A stretch of 61,943 bases of DNA from Zwartia sp. (GCA_030653405.1 JAURZO010000049.1:1-61943); one strand, 5' to 3'; positions 35,471 to 43,861 are shown, counted from the stretch's first letter. Translations and numbers: made by a program. The notes: generated from the letters alone by a model not told the origin.

Positions 35471-35824
35471 ATGGGTGCAATTACCCGTATTGATTCCAAT
35501 GAGCGTTTGAGCCGCGTGGTAGTTCACGGCGACACTGTGTATGTGGCAGGGATCACATCGAGCGCCAAGGGTGACATCGTGGCCCAGACGCGTGACGTCT
35601 TTGCCAAGATTGATGGTCATCTGGCAAGTGCAGGTACGGACAAACACCACCTGTTAACCGTGCAGATTTGGTTGAAAGACATCACCAAAGATTTCGAAGG
35701 CATGAATTCGGTTTGGGCCGAGTGGGCACCTAAGAATGCATTGCCGACTCGCGCGACGGGCGAAGTTAAGCTCGCTGCGCCCGACCTGTTGGTTGAGGTC
35801 ATTGTGACTGCTGCTAAAAAATAA
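35471..35824 (+). CDS. RidA-family protein
   Basis: The 117-residue Rid/YjgF-family protein removes reactive enamine/imine intermediates formed by PLP enzymes. The sequence starts MGAITRIDSNERLSRVVVHGDTVYVAG, and the later LLTVQIWLKDI and NALPTRATGEVKLAAPDLLVEV segments are typical. At the position of the RidA substrate-binding arginine it has R in LPTRATGEV. The ribosome-binding site AGGAGAG is strong. It is followed after 15 bases by a flavoprotein gene and is divergent from the acyl-CoA synthetase gene. Confidence 0.93.
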   Translation: MGAITRIDSNERLSRVVVHGDTVYVAGITSSAKGDIVAQTRDVFAKIDGHLASAGTDKHHLLTVQIWLKDITKDFEGMNSVWAEWAPKNALPTRATGEVKLAAPDLLVEVIVTAAKK

Positions 35825-35839
35825 TCACCAGGAAATCAC

Positions 35840-37075
35840 TTGCCGTTTGAAAAGAACTTTGTAGTTGCCATTGTCGGTGCTGGACCTGCGGGCTTGATGG
35901 CCGCGGAAACCTTGGTTCGTCAGGGTTTGAGAGTGCAGGTCTACGAAGCTAAGCCTTCTGTGGGCCGCAAGTTCTTGATGGCAGGACGGGGTGGGCTTAA
36001 TATTACCCACTCCGAGTCCGCAGATAAATTTGTCACACGCTATGGTGCCCGGGCACCGGAAATGGGTCGGATGCTCGAGCAGTTTGATGCCGAGGCCTTA
36101 CGTGCGTGGGTGCATGCGCTCGGGATCGAGACCTTTGTCGGCTCTTCGGGGCGCGTATTTCCAGATGAAATGAAGGCAGCGCCTCTCTTGCGCGCCTGGA
36201 TGCATCGCTTGCGTGTAGAGGGTGTGCATTTTTTCATGCGTCATCGTTGGCTAGGGTGGGATGATGCGCACCAACTGCGTTTCGACACACCCAATGGTGA
36301 GATTACGATCGCGCCCGATGCGACGGTTCTGGCACTCGGGGGCGGCAGTTGGGCCAAGCTCGGTTCAGACGGCGCCTGGTGGCCATGGCTCAAAGAGCAA
36401 GGCGTGCCGCTCAGTCCTTTATTACCGAGTAATGGAGGGTTTGAGACAAAATGGTCTACGCATTTCCTGGAAAAGTGCGCGGGTGAACCGATTAAGCCCG
36501 CAACCTTTCGTCTGGAGGGTAGTAAAGCTGCCCCTTTGCGTGGTGAGTGCATGGTGACGCAGCACGGACTTGAAGGTGGTGCGATTTACGCGCTTTCAGC
36601 AGCGCTGCGTAATCTGATCATCAACCGTGGCAAGGCCACTTTAATATTGGATTTGTTACCTGACCACAGCCCACAACGTGTGTTGGACGAGGTGTCGCGC
36701 GCACGCGGGACGCGCTCAATGTCTTCACACTTGCGGACACGACTCGGTTTGCAAGGTGTGCGTGCGGCATTACTGCGTGAGCGTTTGTCTTTGGATGTTT
36801 TTAACGATCCTCAAAAGCTTGCGTTTGGTATTAAAAATCTTCCGATCGTGCTACATGCGTGTCGACCGATTGATGAGGCGATCAGTACCGCTGGAGGTGT
36901 TCAGTTCGAGGGGCTGACCGAGCATGGCATGCTTAAAAATCTACCCGGTGTGTTTTGTGCGGGTGAGATGCTCGATTGGGAAGCGCCAACCGGGGGCTAT
37001 TTATTGAATGGTGTGATGGCTTCTGGGCAAGCAACGGCGAAAGGCTTATTAAATTGGTTAGCCACCCGCTCTTGA
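35840..37075 (+). CDS. TIGR03862-type NAD(P)/FAD-dependent flavoprotein (HI0933-like)
   Basis: The 411-residue flavoprotein has the dinucleotide-binding loop GAGPAGLMAAE (13-23) and the HI0933-family signature GRKFLMAGRGGLNITHS (about 42-58). The conserved C-terminal FAD segment reads GVFCAGEMLDWEAPTGGYLLNG. Length and pattern match the TIGR03862 group of uncharacterised flavoproteins. The start appears to be TTG, placed 8 bases after AGGA and 15 bases after the RidA stop, so the two genes are likely cotranscribed. The biochemical function is unknown; relatives include 3-dehydro-bile-acid reductase BaiN and RNA-modification-linked flavoproteins. Confidence 0.9.
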   Translation: MPFEKNFVVAIVGAGPAGLMAAETLVRQGLRVQVYEAKPSVGRKFLMAGRGGLNITHSESADKFVTRYGARAPEMGRMLEQFDAEALRAWVHALGIETFVGSSGRVFPDEMKAAPLLRAWMHRLRVEGVHFFMRHRWLGWDDAHQLRFDTPNGEITIAPDATVLALGGGSWAKLGSDGAWWPWLKEQGVPLSPLLPSNGGFETKWSTHFLEKCAGEPIKPATFRLEGSKAAPLRGECMVTQHGLEGGAIYALSAALRNLIINRGKATLILDLLPDHSPQRVLDEVSRARGTRSMSSHLRTRLGLQGVRAALLRERLSLDVFNDPQKLAFGIKNLPIVLHACRPIDEAISTAGGVQFEGLTEHGMLKNLPGVFCAGEMLDWEAPTGGYLLNGVMASGQATAKGLLNWLATRS

Positions 37076-37087
37076 GTATGCGAGTGA

Positions 37088-37399
37088 CTAGAGTTGGATC
37101 ACCAGTTTTTGCTTGTCGATAATGTGTTGAAACGCTTCAGAGGTCGATGCCCAATCGACGATATCGACCTTGTAGGGCAAGGCTGACTCAGACAAGGCTT
37201 CAGTCAGCGCCGCGCGTGTTTCGATTGAAATCGGCTCGTCACCGACAAGTGCAATATCAAGGTCTGAATAGGGTTTGTGGGTACCTATCACTCTGGAGCC
37301 AAACGCCCAAACTTTATAGTCCGGAACAAAGCGCTTCAAAATGCGCTGGAGCTCGGCGAGCTCTGTTGTGGTCATGGCGAGTGTTGAGCCTGAGATCAT
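37088..37399 (-). CDS. mntA: MntA-like minimal nucleotidyltransferase (antitoxin)
   Basis: The 103-residue minimal nucleotidyltransferase has GSR (G34-R36) and DLD (D46, D48) in the GSx10DxD arrangement, with a third carboxylate at D79 or D82 (KVDIVD). In type VII HepT/MntA systems this enzyme uses ATP to add AMP units to a tyrosine of the HEPN toxin and so neutralises it. Its ATG overlaps the stop of the upstream HEPN gene by four bases (ATGA), which supports this start and translational coupling. A second in-frame ATG at 37375 would remove eight residues. Confidence 0.9.
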   Translation of the reverse strand: MISGSTLAMTTTELAELQRILKRFVPDYKVWAFGSRVIGTHKPYSDLDIALVGDEPISIETRAALTEALSESALPYKVDIVDWASTSEAFQHIIDKQKLVIQL

Positions 37400-37806
37400 G
37401 CGATACGCTCCTGAAGTGCTTGTAATAGCGCCTTGGCTTCCGCCAAGAAAGCCGGGATGCCCCGAACAACTTGAACTGCGATGGCCTCGTCATACGTGTG
37501 ACTCGCTTTGCTGCGCATCTCTAGATAAGTGCGCCAATCGTTCCAATCACCTTTGAGCAGTCCTTGCTCGTTCGCGGTTCTGATCAAATCCGCAAAGGGC
37601 ATGCCATCGAATTGACTTGGATTTGCTGAACTCATCTCAAGATAACGCTTGAGCATTTTGTGACTGATTTCGTAGGTGAACTCAAAGCGTTGCACTAACC
37701 CATCGCGCAATTGAGAGTCGAGCGGCTCAGACACATGTCGAACCAAACCTGCATCAAGGCGACCCACCGCATTTTTTAGTGCAGACAAATCAAGATGTAT
37801 CGGCAT
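37396..37806 (-). CDS. hepT: HepT-like HEPN toxin
   Basis: The 136-residue all-helical HEPN-fold protein belongs to the HI0074 (nucleotidyltransferase substrate-binding) family. It carries the HepT motif Rx4HxY as R98, H103 and Y105 in MRSKASHTYDE: R and H form the RNase site, and the tyrosine is the AMPylation target in characterised HepT/MntA pairs. Other family segments are FEFTYEISHKMLKRYL and DWNDWRTYLEMR. A start at 37830 would add eight residues; neither start has a strong ribosome-binding site. The toxin gene precedes the mntA gene and overlaps it by 4 bases. Confidence 0.9.
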   Translation of the reverse strand: MPIHLDLSALKNAVGRLDAGLVRHVSEPLDSQLRDGLVQRFEFTYEISHKMLKRYLEMSSANPSQFDGMPFADLIRTANEQGLLKGDWNDWRTYLEMRSKASHTYDEAIAVQVVRGIPAFLAEAKALLQALQERIA

Positions 37807-37886
37807 TGTGCAGCCCAGATGGTAAATCATTCACTCATCATCGGTATGACATTTTAGGCGATGCAATCCATACTCACCAATCGCAT

Positions 37887-38684
37887 TTAGTTCTCGGGTT
37901 CAATATTCAGCAAGTTGGACTGAATTTGTTCAATCGCTTTTTTAAGACAATCGAGGGCGAGTTCGGTGCGGTCTTTATCGAGTCGTTGGATCAGTGTGCC
38001 CACACTAATTGCTGCAATCGGGACGTTATTTTTATCAAAAATCGGGACGGCGATGGTACGAACACCGGGTAATTCGATGACATCGCTCACAACGTAGCCA
38101 CGAGTTCGGGCGCGCGAGATGATTTTTCGCACTTCGGCTTCGGAATAGTTTGGGAATTTTTCTGTACAGCGGTCTTTGTTGATCTTGAGGATGCGTTCAA
38201 TTTCGTTATCGTCTAGAAAACTTAAAATTGCGAGTGCACCGCCACCGATATTGATCGGGCGACGACGTCCGACCTCCAGGACGAATACCTTGATCGGAAA
38301 TGCGCCTTCGGCGCGGTCGATGCACACGCCATCAAAACCCGCTCGGATCGTCAAAAAGACCGTATCGCCCGTGCATTGAGCGATTTGTTGTAAGTGAGAG
38401 TGGCAGAGATCGCGCATGTTGGTGCGGGGGCTGGCCGCTAGGCCCATTTCATACACCACGCTACCTAAAAAATAACGCTTGGTGGACTCATCTTGCCGGA
38501 TGAGCCCCTCAGAAACTAACCCTTGCAGAATTCTGTGCGCGGTAGGCCGTTCAATGTTGATTTCCGTGCAAAGATCGATGAGTCTGGCGCCCACGCGATT
38601 ACGCGCGGAGACGCCACGCATCAGCGCCGCGACGCGTTGTACGACCTGGGTACCGGATTTAATGGCTGGAGTAGCGACGGTCAT
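37887..38684 (-). CDS. IclR-family transcriptional regulator
   Basis: The 265-residue IclR-type regulator has an N-terminal winged HTH (about 10-75; RVGARLIDLCTEINIERPTAHRILQGLVSEGLIRQDESTKRY read in parts) and a GAF-like effector domain (about 90-255; DTVFLTIRAGFDGVCIDRAEG, GGGALAILSFL, RGYVVSDVIELPGVRTIAVPIF). Such regulators control aromatic or sugar-acid catabolism. Here the target is unclear: msrC and the GMC/amidase genes lie divergently downstream of a short unassigned ORF. A 12-base direct repeat lies just before its start codon. Confidence 0.93.
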   Translation of the reverse strand: MTVATPAIKSGTQVVQRVAALMRGVSARNRVGARLIDLCTEINIERPTAHRILQGLVSEGLIRQDESTKRYFLGSVVYEMGLAASPRTNMRDLCHSHLQQIAQCTGDTVFLTIRAGFDGVCIDRAEGAFPIKVFVLEVGRRRPINIGGGALAILSFLDDNEIERILKINKDRCTEKFPNYSEAEVRKIISRARTRGYVVSDVIELPGVRTIAVPIFDKNNVPIAAISVGTLIQRLDKDRTELALDCLKKAIEQIQSNLLNIEPEN

Positions 38685-38686
38685 GT

Positions 38687-38710
38687 CAGTTCATTGATCA
38701 GTTCATTATA
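38687..38710. promoter_or_regulatory. 12-bp direct repeat before iclR-type gene, possible operator
   Basis: Two adjacent 12-base units, CAGTTCATTGAT and CAGTTCATTATA, differ in two positions and begin 3 bases upstream of the regulator's ATG. Their position in the leader of the gene suggests an autoregulatory site, but IclR operators are usually palindromic, so this is tentative. Confidence 0.35.
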
Positions 38711-38753
38711 TGGACAATGCTGCGTACGGGCTTTTCATTTGAAAGGTCAAATC

Positions 38754-38894
38754 ATGCCCATCAACATCATCGACTGGACGCTTATGGGCATGCCAAATGT
38801 TCCACATTATGGCGTGAGGTTGCGGCGATGTCTACTCAGGAGGCGTGTCATCGCCGCTTCGCCCAGGAAGGTCGCTAAACTGGTGAATCATTGA
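38754..38894 (+). CDS. Small ORF, 46 codons, uncertain
   Basis: A short open frame starts at ATG 38754 with GAAAGG 7 bases upstream and ends 44 bases before msrC. The first 20 residues (MPINIIDWTLMGMPNVPHYG) look like the N-terminus of a normal soluble protein. The rest is Arg-rich and resembles out-of-frame sequence. It could be a small protein, a remnant of a gene that once lay divergent from the IclR regulator, or chance. No family was recognised. Confidence 0.25.
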   Translation: MPINIIDWTLMGMPNVPHYGVRLRRCLLRRRVIAASPRKVAKLVNH

Positions 38895-38938
38895 TTTAAG
38901 AATTGGCTCCTGTTCAACCCCAAGGCGACGAAACCCCC

Positions 38939-39427
38939 ATGTTTGATACCCAAGCGTTGACCCACTTGCCCAAGCCGGAGCAGTATCGGCAACTTTCAAG
39001 CCAGGCACGAACTCTCATGGCTGGGGAGCGAGACCGTATCGCCAATGCCGCTAACCTGTCGGCGCTTGTGATGTATGCGCTTCCCGACTTGAATTGGGCG
39101 GGCTTTTATTTTTATGATGGGGTTGAGTTAGTCCTCGGTCCATTTCAGGGCAAGCCCGCCTGTTTGCGGATCACGCTGGATCGAGGCGTATGCGGTGCTG
39201 CGGCCAGGACACGGACCACACAGCTCGTACCAGACGTTCATGAATTTCCCGGTCACATTGCATGCGATGCCGCGTCGCGCTCGGAAATCGTGGTGCCTCT
39301 GATACATGCTGGGCGTCTGATAGGTGTTTGGGATGTTGATAGTCCAATTCCGTCGCGCTTTGATGTACAAGATCAAAGTGGCATGGAGGCCCTATGCCAA
39401 ATCTACCTTGCGTCGGTATTTAATTAA
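38939..39427 (+). CDS. msrC: Free methionine-(R)-sulfoxide reductase
   Basis: The 162-residue single GAF-domain enzyme is the fRMsr/YebR type, which reduces free methionine-R-sulfoxide in the cytoplasm with thioredoxin as donor. The three catalytic cysteines C75, C85 and C109 have the same spacing as recalled for E. coli C84, C94 and C118 (PACLRITL, DRGVCG, GHIACDAASRSEIV). Y57 and the WAGFYFYDG strand of the pocket are present. ATG 38939 was chosen over a TTG at 38903 because the shorter form matches the family length. A GMC oxidoreductase gene follows after 56 bases. Confidence 0.94.
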   Translation: MFDTQALTHLPKPEQYRQLSSQARTLMAGERDRIANAANLSALVMYALPDLNWAGFYFYDGVELVLGPFQGKPACLRITLDRGVCGAAARTRTTQLVPDVHEFPGHIACDAASRSEIVVPLIHAGRLIGVWDVDSPIPSRFDVQDQSGMEALCQIYLASVFN

Positions 39428-39483
39428 CAAGGATTCAACCCGCGGTCTTTGCCGCGGCGATCATCGCCAACCCACATTTCCCA

Positions 39484-41139
39484 ATGAGCGCAACCAACAC
39501 CCCAACGCAGCAAACACTACCTGCCAATGCAAAGAGCGTGTCCCAACTCGATTTTGATTATGTCATCGTGGGAGCGGGTTCTGCGGGATGCGTATTGGCG
39601 AATCGACTATCGGCAGATCCGAATAATCGTGTCCTGTTGCTCGAGGCGGGCGGGCCCGATAATTGGCACTGGATTCATATTCCCGTTGGTTATTTATATT
39701 GCATCGGTAACCCACGGACCGACTGGTGTTATCGCACCAAGGCTGATCCAGGCCTGAATGGTCGTGAGCTTGGCTATCCGCGGGGTCGTGTCTTAGGGGG
39801 CTGCTCCTCGATTAACGGCATGATCTATATGCGCGGCCAAAGCGCCGACTATGACGGCTGGGCGGCTCTCGGCAATCAGGGCTGGGGATGGGACGAGGTC
39901 TTGCCGCTTTTCAAAAGCATGGAGAATCATCACGCCGGCGAAAGTGAATTTCACGGTGCGAGGGGCGAGTGGCGTGTGGAGCCCGCCCGGCTGTCCTGGG
40001 AAATTTTGGATGCGTTTCGTGATGCGGCGGCGCAGGCCGGAATCAGTCCAACCCCTGATTTCAACCGCGGTGATAACGAAGGCAGTAGCTATTTTGAGGT
40101 CAACCAACGCTCAGGTTTTCGCTGGAATGCCTCCAAGGCTTTTTTACGCCCAATCAAACACCGTCGAAATCTGACAGTGTTGACCGGTGCTCGGACAACC
40201 CGCTTGTGCTTTGAAGGCAAGCGCGTCACCGGGGTTGAGTTCGTCCGCGAGGGTCAAAAACATATCGCACGCGCGCATCGCGAGGTCGTGATGGCGGCAG
40301 GTGCGATCGGGACGCCACAGATTTTGCAAGCCTCAGGTATCGGTCCCGCGAGCGTGCTTGGCCCCTTGGGTGTGCCGCTTGTGCATGCGTTGAAGGGTGT
40401 TGGTCAAAACCTGCAGGATCACTTGCAGCTGCGCATGATTTATCGCGTCGAGGGTGCGCGTACGCTCAATACCCTCGCGAACTCCTTGCTTGGCAAGGCG
40501 CGCATTGGTTTGGAGTATTTGCTGACGCGCCGCGGTCCGATGAGCATGGCACCATCGCAACTCGGGGTTTTTGCCAAATCCGGCCCAGAGCAGACCCGAG
40601 CCAATGTCGAGTATCACGTGCAGCCTCTGTCCCTTGAACGTTTTGGCGAACCCTTGCATGATTTTCCGGCATTTACTGCATCAATTTGTAACGTGCGGCC
40701 CACCAGCCGCGGTCATGTCAATATTGTTTCTCCCGATACAGAGCAGGCGCCCGAGATTCTGTGTAACTACCTCTCGACCGCCGAGGACAGACATGTCGCG
40801 GCCGACAGCATTCGTTTGACCCGTCACATCGTCGGACAGTCGGCGCTGGCTCGCTTCAAGCCCGTGGAGATTAAACCTGGCCTGACTGAAGACACTGAGG
40901 AAGCACTTGCTCGCGCAGCCGGTGAAATTGGCACCACGATTTTTCATCCGGTGGGTACTTGCAAAATGGGCCATGACGACATGGCGGTCGTAGACGATAC
41001 TTTGCGGGTCCATGGGTTGACGGGCTTACGCATTGCGGATGCTTCGGTGATGCCGACGATCACTTCTGGAAATACCAATTCTCCGACGATGATGATCGCG
41101 GAAAAAGCCGCCCGACTTATCCTTTTACAAAATACTTAA
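39484..41139 (+). CDS. GMC-family FAD oxidoreductase (choline-dehydrogenase-like)
   Basis: The 551-residue GMC oxidoreductase has an ADP-binding loop VGAGSAGCVLANRLS (about 30-44), the GMC signatures around RGRVLGGCSSINGMIYMRG and GAIGTPQILQASGIGP, and a C-terminal active site with a histidine in FHPVGTCKMG and the SGNTNSP pair. It has an N-terminal polar tail of 20 residues without a signal peptide. Such enzymes oxidise primary alcohols to aldehydes using FAD. Its gene is 16 bases before the amidase gene, so the two likely work in one pathway, for example alcohol oxidation and amide hydrolysis of a xenobiotic. The substrate is unknown. Confidence 0.93.
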   Translation: MSATNTPTQQTLPANAKSVSQLDFDYVIVGAGSAGCVLANRLSADPNNRVLLLEAGGPDNWHWIHIPVGYLYCIGNPRTDWCYRTKADPGLNGRELGYPRGRVLGGCSSINGMIYMRGQSADYDGWAALGNQGWGWDEVLPLFKSMENHHAGESEFHGARGEWRVEPARLSWEILDAFRDAAAQAGISPTPDFNRGDNEGSSYFEVNQRSGFRWNASKAFLRPIKHRRNLTVLTGARTTRLCFEGKRVTGVEFVREGQKHIARAHREVVMAAGAIGTPQILQASGIGPASVLGPLGVPLVHALKGVGQNLQDHLQLRMIYRVEGARTLNTLANSLLGKARIGLEYLLTRRGPMSMAPSQLGVFAKSGPEQTRANVEYHVQPLSLERFGEPLHDFPAFTASICNVRPTSRGHVNIVSPDTEQAPEILCNYLSTAEDRHVAADSIRLTRHIVGQSALARFKPVEIKPGLTEDTEEALARAAGEIGTTIFHPVGTCKMGHDDMAVVDDTLRVHGLTGLRIADASVMPTITSGNTNSPTMMIAEKAARLILLQNT

Positions 41140-41155
41140 CCTTTTGGAGTGATTG

Positions 41156-42571
41156 ATGTCTGATCTTGCTTATTCGACCCTAACCCAGCTTGCGCAGGGT
41201 TTGCAACAAAAGAAATACAGCTCCGAGGAGATTACACGGGAATATTTGACGCGGATTAAAAAGGCCGATGGAAAGCTGCATGCTTTTGTCAGCGTCAATG
41301 AGGAAAGTGCACTCGCTCAAGCCCGTGCCGCCGATACGCGTCGCGCCTCGGGCTATGCACTGAGTCCTGTCGACGGTTTGCCGCTGGCGGTGAAAGACCT
41401 GTGCGACATTGAGGGCCAGATCACAACCGGTGGCTCGCAAGATTGGTTGGAGCGCCGAAGCCCCACGACGTGTACGGCGGTCGAGCGCCTGATGCGCGCC
41501 GGCATGGTGATGTTGGGCAAAGTGCACATGGTGGAGTTTGCGTTCGGTGGCTGGGGAACCAATCCAGTGATGGGTACACCCTGGAACCCCTGGGATCTCA
41601 AGACACACCGCGTACCAGGTGGCTCATCAAGTGGTTCGGGCGTCGCAGTCGCGGCTGGCCTGGCACCTGCTGCATTGGGTTCTGATACAGGCGGCTCTGT
41701 GCGCATTCCTGCAGCACTTAACGGCATTACGGGCCAAAAAACCACCCGAGGCTTAATTAGCTTGCATGGTGCGCTGGCGTTGTCCGGCACGCTTGATTCA
41801 ATCGGGCCGATGACACGGGATGTGCAGGACTCTGCCATCTTGACGTCATTGATGGCAGGAGAGGACCCACTGGATCCGACAAGCTGCAACCGTCCGATGT
41901 TTCACTGGAAAGCACCCGCAGCGGGGCCTAAGCCTTTGGCCGGTTTTCGTATCGCGATGTTTCCGCCAGAGCACTATCCGATTGCCTTAGGCAAGGATGT
42001 TATCAAGATGCTCGACGACACCCGCCGCGTGCTGGTGGATTTGGGCGCCCAGGTTGTTGAAAAGCCATTTCCATTCGACTTTAACGACATGATGCTGCGC
42101 AACGGGCAAATTATTGCCTCTGAGGCATACGCGATCCACCGCGCCTACATCGATGATGCTTCGCGTCCCTTTGGTGAGTTTGTCCGCAAGCGGGTGCAGT
42201 CTGGTCGAAATATTTCCAGTGCCGACTACATCGATGCGATCGCCGACCATCGTCGCACGATTGCAGCTTGGACGGACTGGATGAGCAACGTCGACGCGCT
42301 GTTGTCGCCGAGCGCACCGATCGGTGCTTGCCCCTTGACTGAGGTGGATGAGGCCAAAACACCGATGGCCGCCTTTACCCGCGCCGGTAACTATATGGGT
42401 TGTTCGGGGATGTCCTTGCCTGCGGGTTTTGCTGATAACGGCATGCCGCTTGGTGCGCAGTTGCTGGGCAAGCCTTTTGATGACGGTACGCTTGTGACTA
42501 TCGGGATGGCTTTCCAGGCGGCAACGCAGTGGCACCTGAAGCGCCCTGACTTGTCATCTTTGGGTATTTAA
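41156..42571 (+). CDS. Amidase-signature family hydrolase
   Basis: The 471-residue amidase-signature enzyme has the catalytic triad K80 (AVKDLC), the cis-serine in GGSSSGS (157-159) and the nucleophile S181 in SDTGGSVRIPAA. The C-terminal GMPLGAQLLGKPFDDGTL motif is typical. The family hydrolyses amides to acids and ammonia and also includes GatA; the lack of gatB/gatC neighbours and the low-specificity pattern make GatA unlikely. The start is ATG 41156 with GGAG 8 bases upstream; a TTG directly before it is an alternative. It is the second gene of a likely GMC-amidase operon. Confidence 0.92.
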   Translation: MSDLAYSTLTQLAQGLQQKKYSSEEITREYLTRIKKADGKLHAFVSVNEESALAQARAADTRRASGYALSPVDGLPLAVKDLCDIEGQITTGGSQDWLERRSPTTCTAVERLMRAGMVMLGKVHMVEFAFGGWGTNPVMGTPWNPWDLKTHRVPGGSSSGSGVAVAAGLAPAALGSDTGGSVRIPAALNGITGQKTTRGLISLHGALALSGTLDSIGPMTRDVQDSAILTSLMAGEDPLDPTSCNRPMFHWKAPAAGPKPLAGFRIAMFPPEHYPIALGKDVIKMLDDTRRVLVDLGAQVVEKPFPFDFNDMMLRNGQIIASEAYAIHRAYIDDASRPFGEFVRKRVQSGRNISSADYIDAIADHRRTIAAWTDWMSNVDALLSPSAPIGACPLTEVDEAKTPMAAFTRAGNYMGCSGMSLPAGFADNGMPLGAQLLGKPFDDGTLVTIGMAFQAATQWHLKRPDLSSLGI

Positions 42572-42674
42572 AAAGTCTTGAAAGGGTCTTCAAAATGAGT
42601 TTTGGAGACTTAAAACCAGAAATTGTCGGCAATTTGAGTTCGGTTGCACGATGAAGCGGGCGTCAGATGGGGGT

Positions 42675-42702
42675 TTGTGCGGAAAAGCCGTTAAAATACA
42701 AA
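42675..42702 (+). promoter_or_regulatory. Possible sigma-70 promoter before fmdB-DUF502-aspS
   Basis: TTGTGC (42675-42680) and TACAAA (42697-42702) are separated by 16 bases, a weak match to the -35 and -10 consensus. It lies 34 bases before the GTG of fmdB and is the only candidate in the 165-base gap after the amidase gene. Confidence 0.3.
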
Positions 42703-42736
42703 GCTTTCCCTCATTTTCGCGTCAAAGAGTTTCATC

Positions 42737-43180
42737 GTGCCAATCTACGCTTATAAATGCACTGCCTGCGGTCATGCCCAAGATGTGCTGCAAAAGATTT
42801 CCGACAAGCCTTTAACAGTCTGTCCCGAATGCAATCAGGAGACCTACGCTAAGCAGGTCACCGCGGCGGGCTTTCAACTCAAAGGTTCTGGCTGGTATGT
42901 CACTGACTTCCGCAACAACAGCGGTGGTGGCGCCAAGACGGCCGAGGTTGCACCTGCCGTGACTGCAGCGGATAAAGCTGCTTCAGAGAAAGGCTCTGGT
43001 GACTCAGGTGGCTCTAAGGAAACGGGTTCTGATGCGGGTTCGAGCAAGCAAGCAGGAGGATCTGCTACGGGTTCGTCTGCAGGCTCATCGGAGTCCGGGT
43101 CTTCAGCGACAGTCGCAGCACCTGCCTCGAGCAATCAGCCTGCAACCGGTGGTTCTGCTTCCTCTGGTTCGGCTGCTTGA
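42737..43180 (+). CDS. FmdB-family zinc-ribbon protein with Ser/Gly-rich tail
   Basis: The 147-residue protein starts at GTG. The N-terminal FmdB zinc ribbon has C8/C11 and C29/C32 (KCTACGHAQDV, CPECN), followed by KQVTAAGFQLKGSGWYVTDFR as in the family. From about residue 58 to the end it is a low-complexity tail of Ser, Gly, Ala and Lys, longer than the short extension of most relatives. FmdB proteins are putative regulators first noted near formamidase genes; the molecular role is unclear. The position just before the DUF502 gene and aspS is conserved in betaproteobacteria and suggests a link with translation or envelope rather than formamide. Confidence 0.9.
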   Translation: MPIYAYKCTACGHAQDVLQKISDKPLTVCPECNQETYAKQVTAAGFQLKGSGWYVTDFRNNSGGGAKTAEVAPAVTAADKAASEKGSGDSGGSKETGSDAGSSKQAGGSATGSSAGSSESGSSATVAAPASSNQPATGGSASSGSAA

Positions 43181-43222
43181 TTACGCTGCTGCCAATGACG
43201 TTCAACAAAAAGTACCCATACC

Positions 43223-43861
43223 ATGCGATCCTTTAAAAAATACTTCATTACGGGTTTGCTGATCTGGGTGCCGCTGGTGACGACCCTTTGGGTATTGAGC
43301 CTGGCAGTCAGTACCCTCGAGAGCGTGGTGCCGGCATTTTTATCGCCTCAGGCTTTGTTTGGGCGCGATATTCCGGGCTTTCGGGTTGTTGTGGTTATTC
43401 TTGTCGTGCTTGTGACAGGGATCTTGGCGGCTAATTTTCTGGGCCGTGGCATCGTGCGGCTTTGGGAAAATATACTTGGACGTATCCCTCTGGTGCGTTC
43501 GATCTACAACTCGGTTAAGCAAGTCAGCGACACGTTGCTTGCGCCCAATGGCCAAGCCTTTCGTCAGGCAGTGCTCGTGCAATACCCGCGTGAGGGTTGC
43601 TGGACGATTGCATTACTGACAGGCGCTCCGAGTGGTGAGGTTGCCAAGTTGTTGCCTGGGGAACATGTGAGTGTTTATGTGCCAACAACGCCTAATCCGA
43701 CCTCTGGTTTCTTTTTGATGATGGCGCGCAGCGATGTGCAGCCTCTCGAGATGTCGGTAGATGCGGCGCTGAAATACATTGTTTCGATGGGTGTGGTGCT
43801 GCCAGCTGCAAGTCCCGCTGCGGCAAAGGCTGCTATTGCCAAGCATTCACGTCCCGAATGA
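43223..43861 (+). CDS. DUF502 family membrane protein
   Basis: The 212-residue protein has two N-terminal transmembrane helices (about 9-30 and 55-78) and a soluble C-terminal domain. Diagnostic pieces are KKYFITGLLIWVPLVTTLWV, LGRGIVRLWENILGRIPLVRSIYNSVKQV and VPTTPNPTSGFFLMM. DUF502 is widespread, with no established function. In betaproteobacteria it is nearly always found beside fmdB and aspS, as here (42 bases after fmdB and 94 before aspS). Confidence 0.93.
   Translation: MRSFKKYFITGLLIWVPLVTTLWVLSLAVSTLESVVPAFLSPQALFGRDIPGFRVVVVILVVLVTGILAANFLGRGIVRLWENILGRIPLVRSIYNSVKQVSDTLLAPNGQAFRQAVLVQYPREGCWTIALLTGAPSGEVAKLLPGEHVSVYVPTTPNPTSGFFLMMARSDVQPLEMSVDAALKYIVSMGVVLPAASPAAAKAAIAKHSRPE

Noticed and set aside
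41987..42535. 182-codon minus-strand frame opposite the amidase gene
   Set aside because: The amidase frame is intact with catalytic residues; the opposite frame has no recognisable pattern.
41156..42571. Amidase as GatA subunit of the tRNA amidotransferase
   Set aside because: No gatB or gatC neighbours are present and the gene sits with a GMC oxidoreductase gene; a catabolic amidase fits better.
42571..42620. Weak inverted repeat (AAGTCT ... AGACTT, with inner CAAAA ... TTTTG) after the amidase gene
   Set aside because: The stem is interrupted and short, with no T-run; not strong enough to call a terminator.
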